Of a DNA stretch of 64,000 nt, positions 56,088 to 64,000 are shown one piece after another; the stretch's first letter is position 1, and each line of letters opens with the position of its first letter. The position numbers and the translations under genes are program-made. A model generated the notes under the pieces. That model saw only the letters and a program-made list of their open reading frames with translations, had not been told where the DNA came from and did not search any database. This DNA is from Macrosoma leucophasiata (taxonomy: Eukaryota; Arthropoda; Insecta; Lepidoptera; Hedylidae): the NCBI GenBank assembly GCA_036365455.1, contig JAWQUS010000010.1, forward strand, positions 16,602,501 through 16,666,500, given 5' to 3'.

Positions 56088-56460
56088 AACGCAACATAGA
56101 GCAACTCGGGCGACCGGCCGCGGCAGACCGGAGGGGAGTAGCCATAGCGTTTATTACAGATGCAAAACAGTCTGTCATTTTTTGCGGGAGGAAATGCGTG
56201 TGACACACACGCTACAAAAATCGTCTTGCGAAAACTCACACCTTGACTTAACAAAATACATAAACAATTTAACGCACACATTTAAATATCTAGGCCACAG
56301 GCATAGGCCGACTTGGATGTGTACTTGACAGAGGGGAAAGCCTGCATATGGGTACACCCCTCTGGTCCGATGCGATCGGTGACCCGTGTTGCTCTATGTA
56401 ACGCAAAGGAGATGTTGCGAGCACGGCTCTGGTTCGTACATGTCCTCAAAAAATTTGGTA
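56088..56460. mobile_element. Repeat with roughly 24-bp inverted ends
   Basis: AACGCAACATAGAGCAACTC (56088) is mirrored by GTGTTGCTCTATGTAACGC (to 56404). GGCTCTGGTTCGTACATGTC at 56424 is shared with 26727. Non-coding. Confidence 0.45.
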
Positions 56461-57312
56461 AAGACTTCAAATCTATTAGTAAATAGCACATATAAATAAT
56501 AGGTAGTATGTTAAACCATTAAATCTTTATTATTTTTTACTTTTCAGTTTTGAAGTCGGTTTTCCTTAACGTGGTAGTTAACTAGGTAAGTTATATTTAT
56601 TATATCACAGCACCTGTGTTTCACATAGTAAATTGGCCTCTTAATTGCACAGTCACCTCATGCAATGGTAATAATAAAAACTATATTTGATTGATTTTGG
56701 TGTATCCAAAGTTTCCTGATTGTGCATACATCAAATTAAAATACTAATAACTGGCAATGAAAAATAGAATAATCAAATATTTTAAATACATTCATCTCAG
56801 AATATGGAATGTTAATTTGTGCAAATAATATAATAGTAATCTTTGCTTTCTGACTTCTACATGAATAATTTTTAAGTATAAAATAAGATTTTGTGAAATA
56901 GGGATTTTGTGATATTAAAGGCATATTTTGTACGTAATTTGGATTTGACCATTATTCTTTGTTTGTTTTTCCTTAATATGAATTTTGCGCTATGAACAGG
57001 TAGAGAGGCTCCAAGTGGTACGTATAATATTAGACACTGTGCTGTTCGCCAGATCTCATGACCCGTTTTTTTGACTGAGCTTGGTTTGTAACGCTACCAC
57101 CATGAGTTGTTATAATGATAAAATTCTAAAGTGTTTTTGTTATAACGAGTTATGTATTATATTCGTAGGTACCTAGTAAAATATTTTAGAATCGCTTTAG
57201 TGGGCGTTTCAAGTGAAATTGCATGTTTATCGATATTATTCTTTTATTTCAATAATAAATTAATAACAGTCATATCTGGCGATATCGTTTAGAGATCTAA
57301 ATCTAAAAATAA
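56461..57312. other. 3' of CPR-D; no other gene
   Basis: Contains the likely CPR-D polyadenylation signal (AATAAA on the minus strand, 57248-57243). Otherwise AT-rich and featureless. Confidence 0.45.
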
Positions 57313-58063
57313 TTAGTGGTAGTAAGCGGGAGCGTGGGCGGTGTAGACGGGAGCAGCCTTGAAGATGGCGGGGGCGGCGGAAGCGGCTGTGTTGTGCACG
57401 ACCGCGTTGAAGCCGTTGTGGTCGTCGGCGGAGTACTCCACGGTCCTGATGGAGCCGTCGGCCTCGTGGAAGGAGTAGGAGCCCTTCACTACATCGCCGT
57501 CGCGGACCTCCTGCTGCTGCTTGTTGTCGCCGGTGTGGCCGTCAGCGACGGAGTAGGTGTACTCGTATTTGGGGTACGCCTGAAATTTTCATACATAATG
57601 AATTTGCACATTTTGAATCAAAGCAGGCTTCGGTTCTATGAAGCACCGTATTATATTAGGCAATGAGGTATATTTCCACTTACGATTTCTTCAGGCTGAG
57701 CAACTACTTTGGCAATAGGGGCGGTGTGGTAGGCGACGGGGGCAGCGGCGTGGTAGGCGACGGGAGCAGCGGCGTAAGAGAAGGGAGCAGCGTTGTAGGC
57801 GAGCTTGGATGCGACGGCGGGCTGGTCGTGACGCACGATGTTCTGGGAGGAGACAGCGGCGGCGGAGGAGTAGGCCACACGCGCCGGCAGGAGGCCGGCC
57901 TGGCTCACAGCCACTAAGGCGCACAGAGTTACGATCTGAAAATGTCACATGATATTAATAACTGTACTGAACTCGATTGAATTAAATGATATGAAGCACT
58001 TTTGTACTACACAGAAATATTAATTTTATTAAATCCTCTTGTGCTACTTACTTTAGCGAACAT
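57313..58063 (-). CDS. CPR-D: RR-2 cuticle protein
   Basis: Minus-strand exons 58063-58052 (M-F-A-K), 57935-57684 (84 codons) and 57579-57313 (stop TAA), about 176 residues. Exon 2: [32 protein letters not shown], and a linker with [20 protein letters not shown], ending PEEI. Exon 3 is the common RR-2 block ending [20 protein letters not shown]. It is nearly the same protein as CPR-E (a few substitutions), arranged head-to-head about 970 bases away, and its promoter region mirrors that of E. Introns are short (about 116 and 104 bases). Expected to be secreted and to bind chitin. Confidence 0.93.
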
Positions 58064-58089
58064 ATTGATTTATTTGTCACTACAGAATA

Positions 58090-58126
58090 ATGATGCCAGA
58101 TATTCGTGTACAGTACAGTTTTATAG
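58090..58126 (-). promoter_or_regulatory. Core promoter of CPR-D
   Basis: TATAAAACTG (58125-58116) with TGGCATCATT about 30 bases downstream. The GGCATCATT initiator is shared with CPR-E. Confidence 0.7.
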
Positions 58127-58371
58127 CAGTTCAATTTTGATAAGAACTAGAAGGGGAAGTTGTCTATCATGCTAATTTTGCACTTGACCCTGTATATATG
58201 TCGCGAATTAATGCATTCATGTCGTGAACTTTCAAATAGTTATTGTGCTTGCACTCTCACTCAACTTATTAAATGACGCGTCCTTAAAGAATGTTTCATA
58301 GGCGTGGATTTATGTTAAGTGACAGTCTACTAGGAGATTTGTGAAACAATTTCAAGTATTTAAATAGTTAT

Positions 58372-58675
58372 TTTACTGGTGGTAGAGCTCCAGTGACGGA
58401 GCTCGCGGGCGTAGGCACCACCCCATTACCTAATATACTTACCGCTAAATGGTAGTGTTCAGCACTATCGTGTTCCGGGTAGGTGGTAATGCATGACCCT
58501 GTAATTCCCGGCACAGAGGCATAACACCTTAAACCTCAGGAGTGATAACGCATCTTCATTTTGACCTCTGGTTTATCTGTGGGTGTCTATAGGCTGCAGT
58601 CATCATGTGATGTGGTGCATCACTTAACATCAATATGAACTGCATACTTATTTGCCACTTTCATAACATAAAAAA
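58372..58675 (-). repeat. Element X between CPR-D and CPR-E
   Basis: Complete reverse copy (TTTACTGGTGGTAGAGCTCC to CATAACATAAAAAAAG) inside the shared divergent promoter space. It contains an extra TGATGTGGTGCATCAC inverted scrap near 58605-58622. Confidence 0.85.
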
Positions 58676-58978
58676 AGACTCATCATTACGAACAACTTTT
58701 GATTGCAAAAATAAAATTTGCTGCTCTGTAAACTTTGCCAAACGGCGATGCTCATTTTGTGAGGAGCAACTTCCTTATCTTTTTCGTAATATTAATGTTC
58801 TTTGAACTTGTGATTCGATATTGGATAATAGATAAAGAGTGCAGATACAATAAGTTTTCGAAAGTTCACGAAATTAATGCATAAATTTTAATTCGCAAAT
58901 CTAACACAGGGTCACATCAAGTTCAAAATAGGCATTATTGAAAAGTTCCCCTTCTAGTTCTTATTAAAATGTAAGTGC

Positions 58979-59015
58979 TATAAAAACTAATTGTGCACAG
59001 ATATCGGCATCATTT
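58979..59015 (+). promoter_or_regulatory. Core promoter of CPR-E
   Basis: TATAAAAACT at 58979 and CGGCATCATT about 30 bases on; the ATG is at 59037. Upstream CAGGGTCA, AATTAATGCAT and AGTTCCCCTTCTAGTTCTTA are mirrored upstream of CPR-D. Confidence 0.7.
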
Positions 59016-59036
59016 GCCTGAAGTGATTCAATCAAT

Positions 59037-60053
59037 ATGTTCGCTACAGTAAGTAGAACAAAAGAATAATAAAATCAACTTCCTCAGTAGTCTAGTAATA
59101 GTGGATTACTACTAAGTAATACAAGAGATTCCTAAGTTCGATACTTGGATCGCGGAGTGTCTAAGTGCTATTTGGCTTTTCTATTTCCCGTCAGTTTCCC
59201 GGTGACATACTCGCAGTTTAGTAACGTGCTCAGAGAAGACTATAGGCTTGACACTGTGTGACAAAACCAGACTAAATTTCATGGATGTTTGCAATGCTTG
59301 AATGCATGCATTTATCTCTGCCTACACCTTCGGGGATTATTGGCATGAAATGACATTAATAGTATGAAAGAGCTTAATTTTATTTTATGTAATCGCGTAT
59401 AGGTGTAAATATCTGATGACATTTTCAGATCGTATCCCTGTGCGCTTTGGTGGCCGTGAGCCAGGCGGGCCTCCTGCCGGCTCGTGTGGCCTACTCCTCC
59501 GCCGCCGCCGTCTCCTCCCAGAACATCGTGCGTCACGACCAGCCCGCCGTTGCATCCAAGCTCGCCTACAACGCTGCTCCCTTCTCTTACGCCGCTGCTC
59601 CCGTCGCCTACCACGCCGCTGCCCCCGTCGCCTACCACACCGCCCCTATAGCCAAAGTAGTTGCTCAGCCTGAAGAAATCGTAAGTTGAAATATACCTCA
59701 TTCCCTAATATGATGCGGAGCTGCATAGAACCGAAGCCTGCTTTGATTCAAAATGTGCAAATTCATTATTCAAGAAAATATTGCAGGCTTACCCCAAATA
59801 CGAGTACACCTACTCCGTCGCTAACGGCCACACCGGCGACAACAAGCAGCAGCAGGAGGTCCGCGACGGCGATGTGGTGAAGGGCTCCTACTCCTTCCAC
59901 GAGGCCGACGGTTCCATCAGGACCGTGGAGTACTCCGCCGACGACCACAACGGCTTCAACGCGGTCGTGCACAACACCGCCGCCACCGCCGCCCCCGCCA
60001 TCATCAAGGCTGCTCCCGTCTACACCGCCCACGCTCCCGCTTACTACCACTAA
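59037..60053 (+). CDS. CPR-E: RR-2 cuticle protein, near-duplicate of CPR-D
   Basis: Exons 59037-59048 (M-F-A-T; Thr replaces the usual Lys), 59429-59680 (84 codons) and 59787-60053 (stop TAA), about 176 residues. Exon 2 is the same as in CPR-D apart from Ser for Thr at its third residue. Exon 3 has [11 protein letters not shown] (Asn for Asp) and [26 protein letters not shown] lies at 60109-60114. Intron 1 has gained a decayed SINE that CPR-D lacks. Its 3' UTR is nearly the same as that of CPR-F, reversed, so E shares its 5' side with D and its 3' side with F. The secreted chitin-binding role is inferred from the domain. Confidence 0.93.
59082..59355 (+). repeat. SINE family 1, decayed, in CPR-E intron 1
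   Basis: CAGTAGTCTAGTAATAGTGG at the head, CCGTCAGTTTCCCGGTGACA in the body, CTGCCTACACCTTCGGGGAT at the tail. Confidence 0.65.
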
Positions 60054-60199
60054 TTATTTTTTGATCTCTAACCGACCTAGCGAAGAATGATTGTTATTTA
60101 TTTATTGAAATAAAAGATTAAGCTCGATTAACATAGAAATTTCAAATTTAAAAAATCTCGTCATTAGTTAAGTTAGAATTAGAGGTGTGCCTTATAATA

Positions 60200-61297
60200 G
60201 GTTGGGGAAAAAGTTTCTTCGCATTATAGTATGTAATAAAATCTCTTTGGCTGTAGTATTTGTATCTGGCTGGTTTTGGTATCATTTATTATTTATTATA
60301 TTATAATTTTAAAGAACATAATTCCAAATTCAAATTAGGCAAATGTGTGATTTTCATTTGTTTTTCGTACTGTCAAGATAAGTGAATGTAATGAAGAAAT
60401 TCGATACATTTTAAAATTTTACTGCAAAAAAGGTAAAAATGCAACGCAAGCCGCGAAAAAAATTTGCGATGTTTATGGACCTAGTGCAGTGTCTGTGAGA
60501 GTAGCACAAATTTGGTTTAAGCGTTTTCAATCCGGAAATTTTGATGTCAAAGATGCACCTCGCTCTGGTCGCCCTATTACGGATAAAATGGATGCCATTT
60601 TTGAAAAAGTGGAGCAAGATCGACATCATGTTAAAGTTACGACGTAGCTGAAGAACTGAGAATTGATCACAAAACAGTTTTGGCGTATTTGAAAAAAGCT
60701 GGGTACAAAAAAAAGCTCGATATTTGGGTACGTCACGAGCTCACTGAAAGAAACCTAATGAACCGTGTACTCATTTGTGATTCTTTATTACGACGTAATG
60801 AAACCGAATCATTTTTGAAGAAGCTGATAACTGGTGATGAAAAGTGGATCACGTACGACAAGAACGTGCGAAAAAGGTCGTGGTAAAAGACTGTGGCGAA
60901 ACCCGGGTTAACTCGCAATAAGGTGATGTTGTGTGTGTGGTGGGATTGGAAGGGCATTATTCATTATGAGCTATTACCACCAGGCAAGACTATCGATTCT
61001 GAACTCTTCTGCGAACAACTGATGAGATTAAAGCAAGAAGTTGAGAGAAAGCGGCCGGAATTGATCAACAGAAGGGGTGTGGTGTTTCATCATGATAACG
61101 CTAGACCTCACACATCTATAGCCACTCAGCAAAAATTAAGAGAAATTGGCTGGGAGGTGTTAATGCATCCGCCGTATAGTCCTGACCTTGCACCTTCAGA
61201 TTTCCACCTGTTTCGGTCTCTTCAGAATTCTTTATGCAATGTTAGGTTAACATCACGAGAGGACTGCCAAATCCACTTGTCGCGGTATTTTGATGAG
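60200..61297 (+). mobile_element. Mariner element, copy 3 (3' truncated)
   Basis: Left end GGTTGGGGAAAAAGTTTC after TA. Ends abruptly at GGTATTTTGATGAG, about 300 bases short of the normal right end. Inserted between CPR-E and CPR-F. Confidence 0.88.
60378..61297 (+). pseudogene. Mariner transposase pseudogene, copy 3
   Basis: The start codon is ATA instead of ATG (60378). It has the same QDRHH frameshift as copy 1 (TAG at about 60645), a deletion of some 20 bases after RKRSW (about 60883), and loss of the C-terminus. TGDEKW, HHDNARPHT and YSPDLAPSDFH are all present, so the catalytic residues survive but the frame does not. Confidence 0.88.
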
Positions 61298-61978
61298 TAA
61301 AAATATATATCTTTTTTCCAAGAATAATATTGCAATCAAAGAACATGAATTTTTTCGCCACGCCAGAGCACTTACAACTTGAAGATAGAACAGAAATCGG
61401 TAGATAGAAACCAAAAGTCAACAAAAAGAGCTTAATAAAATTACGGTTTTAGACTGTGATAATAGCATTTATAAAAATATACAGACAATATATACGATAC
61501 CTTTCAAGAGCGAGTGTAGTTTTAATCGACTTCAAAGAAGGAGAACGTTCTGTGTTCAACTTTACTGTACGTACGTCCTCCTTCTTTAAAGTTGACCGTT
61601 CGAATGGTCGAGTGCAAATGTGTAGGAATATTGTGTGATTGACACTCTAAGAACTTCAAAGAACTTTTTGATTCACCCGAGTGTTTTTTATGATCATCGA
61701 TTGCTCCGTCAATGGTGCACCGATTTTTAAAATTCCTTTCAAGTTCCATTGCTACCAAGTCCTTCTTATTCGTGAAGAGTTAGGAGACAATACTGCAATA
61801 TATTGAGGGAAAGTACTGAAGGTTGTGTTTGAATATTGTACGTGTAGGTAGATGACTTATCGACATATATCCACAAAATTGAAATGTAGAACTGAAGAAA
61901 AATAGTGACTTCATAAACCACTCAGAAGTGAAAAAGAATATGAAACAGATTGAAATCCAAAGAGCAGTTACACTTTTA
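61298..61978. other. No gene seen
   Basis: AT-rich. The inverted words CTTCAAAGAAGGAGAACG and CCTCCTTCTTTAAAGTT at 61530-61595 suggest a small fold-back scrap. Confidence 0.4.
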
Positions 61979-62124
61979 CCCCCTTATTCATAAACGTACA
62001 TTAGATACGTTTTAGCTATAGAATGCTTTGTCTTTGTCAGTTGCATTGTCAAATGTGCAGGAAAGAAAAAGACAAAAGAGAGATTAGCAACACTTTAGCT
62101 AAAATACGTTTATGAATAAGGGGG
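61979..62124. mobile_element. Harbinger-type MITE
   Basis: 146 bp with inverted ends CCCCCTTATTCATAAACGTA (left) and the same word reversed at the right, flanked by 3-bp TTA duplications (61976-61978, 62125-62127). Non-coding. Confidence 0.8.
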
Positions 62125-62224
62125 TTATAATATAAAGAAGTTACCCAACGATCTCAACCGTAATTAGCGGCTTGAGTTCTTAATATTCCAAAAGTGTAAC
62201 GTGCATTGCTCTTTCGGTCTAAAT

Positions 62225-62430
62225 ATGAAATCTGTGCTCTGTGGGATTTTTCAAAAAGTTTTTGTCTAATCCCATTCGCGTACAGAGTGGCGATAAAAGA
62301 CATCCTTGGCGAACACCAGCATGCATGACGATCGAAAACAGAGATCTCCCTACTTGTTTGAAAAGACTCCATCGACTCCATCCCCGGAGTTCCATTCCAG
62401 TTCCAGTTTATGATGAATTCAACTAAGTTT
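62225..62430 (-). pseudogene. Reverse transcriptase fragment (GVRQGCLLSP)
   Basis: The minus strand encodes MHAGVRQGCLLSPL (62317-62288 for the core), the conserved RT block 4 of several non-LTR clades. The flanking frame is decayed and no catalytic DD block follows. Confidence 0.6.
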
Positions 62431-63039
62431 ACAGAAGTTCTCAAAAGAAAATTATTACAGTACCTATTTAGTTGGCTTTTCATATGCTGCAATTTTATGC
62501 TCATTTTTACTCAATAATGTATTTCAGATGGTGTAATTAAAAAAAAAAAGTAGTCAAGCATGTGACGTCACAAGCTTGTAGAATGTTGTGTGAGTCGTTT
62601 GAGATCATTTCATAACTTGCAACTTTCGAATGATGATATCTCAAAAACTATTAGTTATAGACTAGTCGTTCCAATGACGATATTTACTAACATTTCTTAT
62701 ACTTTTTGAAATCACAATAAAAAAATATAAGTCAAATACCCAATTCTAAGAATTGGCAACTTTACTGAAATTAACACTTGTTCTTTAAAAAACGAACTAG
62801 TAGGAAAAGTAACCAGTTGGTAAGTTGTCTGTGTAATTTATACGTTTCTGTCCTAATTTGCATCTAGTTCTATATTATCACAGTCTAAAGAACGTACTTT
62901 GATTAAGCTCTTTTTGTAGACTTTTTGTTTTTGTGTACCGATTTCTGTTCTATCTACAAATTTTAAGTGCTCTGTGTCACTTTTATGTATATCCCCGCAG
63001 TAGTCGCGAAAAAATTAAGCTCTTTGAATACAAAATTAA
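62431..63039. other. No gene seen
   Basis: AT-rich, non-coding. Confidence 0.4.
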
Positions 63040-63339
63040 ACGTGACTTCACGACTGTTATACCCGGAGGGGTATGCATATGTAAATGCATGCGTACAAGC
63101 ATACATGCAAAGACCCTCGATTCCCGGTTACCTTTTTGGCCCATGTAACAGGCGTCGAGCCTGTTGACATCTCCGGGCTTATTACCAAACTAAGAGGTAC
63201 TGGGAAACTTACAGAAAATGAAAAGAACCATTGATAAAGGAATTCACACCGTTGTCTCTGATAGTCCCCGACCCGGGAATCGAACCCAGGACCGAAGCGT
63301 AGAAGTAGTGGTCTGCTATCTATTAGACTAATGAGGCAG
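63040..63339 (-). repeat. SINE family 1
   Basis: Reverse copy: GTGACTTCACGACTGTTATA at the tail, CCCGGGAATCGAACCCAGGA for the box B region, TAATGAGGCAG at the head. Confidence 0.8.
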
Positions 63340-63344
63340 TTAAG

Positions 63345-63402
63345 AAAGCTGCTTGCCCGGAAGAGATCGTTCCGATTACGATAGCCGCCAATTGCACTTT
63401 TT
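63345..63402 (+). repeat. LINE 3' UTR scrap
   Basis: GCTTGCCCGGAAGAGATCG and TAGCCGCCAATTGCAC resemble a common lepidopteran LINE 3' region. Confidence 0.45.
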
Positions 63403-63430
63403 ATCATATTTTATTTTGCTTTTAATATTT

Positions 63431-63615
63431 TTTTGTAACAAACGTGGCAAACAAGCATGCAGTTCACATGGATGTTAAGTGATGACTGCAATCTATAGAC
63501 ATCTACACAAAAACCTGAGTCAAATGCAGATGCGTTGCCACCCTTGAGACCTTAGATGTTCTGTCTCAGTGATAGTTATTACGGGGCCATACATTACCAT
63601 CAAACCAGAACATGA
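63431..63615 (+). repeat. Element X, 5' two-thirds
   Basis: TTTTTTTGTAACAAACGTGG to CATCAAACCAGAACATG; subfamily with GATAGTTATTACGGGGCC. Confidence 0.75.
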
Positions 63616-63853
63616 AAATTTAAGAGTTTTATATCTTTGTTATCTGGTGCACAGTAAGGAACATTATTGTTATTGTAAGCTAGGCATATTCTAAAGTGTG
63701 TGTGTTTGTGTAAATACACAACACAATATTCTAACATAGCTAATGACGGGATTTTCGAAATTTGAAATTTGTATGTTATTCGATCTTATTCTTTTATTTC
63801 AATAAATAAATAACAATCATTCTTGGCTAGGTCGGTTAGAGATCAAAAATTAA

Positions 63854-64000
63854 TTAGTGGTAGTAAGCGGGAGCGTGGGCGGTGTAGACGGGAGCAGCCT
63901 TGATGATGGCGGGGGCGGCGGTGGCGGCGGTGTTGTGCACGACCGCGTTGAAGCCGTTGTGGTCGTCGGCGGAGTACTCCACGGTCCTGATGGAACCGTC
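63854..64000 (-). CDS. CPR-F: RR-2 cuticle protein, last exon (runs off window)
   Basis: The minus strand from the window end to stop TAA (63856-63854) gives [38 protein letters not shown] and [10 protein letters not shown], i.e. the C-terminal half of the RR-2 domain and tail, the same residues as CPR-E. The downstream sequence, including AATAAA (63798-63793), mirrors the CPR-E 3' UTR. The remaining exons lie outside the window. With E it forms a tail-to-tail pair around mariner copy 3. Confidence 0.9.
   Translation of the reverse strand, partial: DGSIRTVEYSADDHNGFNAVVHNTAATAAPAIIKAAPVYTAHAPAYYH

Overview
This window is lepidopteran (moth or butterfly) nuclear DNA. It is AT-rich and packed with transposon debris typical of Lepidoptera. 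Its real genes are cuticle-protein genes of the CPR family, RR-2 class (chitin-binding Rebers-Riddiford domain). Species cannot be told from the sequence alone. Layout: nine CPR loci are visible. On the minus strand at the left are CPR-1 (1563-1937, chitin-binding exon not found in the window), CPR-2 (14368-16718) and CPR-3 (28130-30587, with an unusually long acidic tail). On the right is a tight cluster of very similar copies: CPR-A (41956-43080 +), CPR-B (50133-51306 +), CPR-C (54105-55283 +), CPR-D (57313-58063 -), CPR-E (59037-60053 +) and CPR-F (63854 to window end, -). All but F, whose 5' part is outside the window, share one plan: a TATA box, an ATCA-type initiator about 30 bases downstream, a 12-base first coding exon (M-x-x-K), a phase-0 intron, then an exon with the signal peptide and Ala/Pro/His/Val-rich linker. 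The chitin-binding exon follows in every locus except CPR-1. CPR-2 and CPR-3 have an extra phase-2 intron inside the conserved NG|FNAVV motif that the right-hand cluster lacks. D/E are head-to-head and E/F tail-to-tail near-duplicates. The products are expected to be secreted and bound to chitin in the exocuticle. The space between is filled by mobile DNA. There is an env-only LTR retrotransposon (21391-24067, 5-bp target duplication) whose env gene is related to baculovirus F and errantivirus envelopes and is broken in several places, plus a second, older env/LTR relic (about 34870-35790, minus). There are three defective mariner elements, one split by a non-LTR retrotransposon (44930-47162). 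Several non-LTR 3' ends, three tRNA-derived SINE-type families, and hAT-, Harbinger-, TA- and piggyBac-type non-autonomous DNA elements are also present. About twenty copies or fragments of one roughly 300-bp interspersed repeat, called element X here, are scattered through the window. The oddest object is 9118-9930: two direct and one inverted copy of a 309-bp unit with a tRNA-like core, inserted as one block with a 13-bp target duplication. The other striking pattern is a set of near-perfect short palindromes inside unrelated sequences (env relic, element X copies, a CPR intron). No bacterial-type operons, CRISPR arrays, rRNA genes or clearly functional tRNAs were seen.
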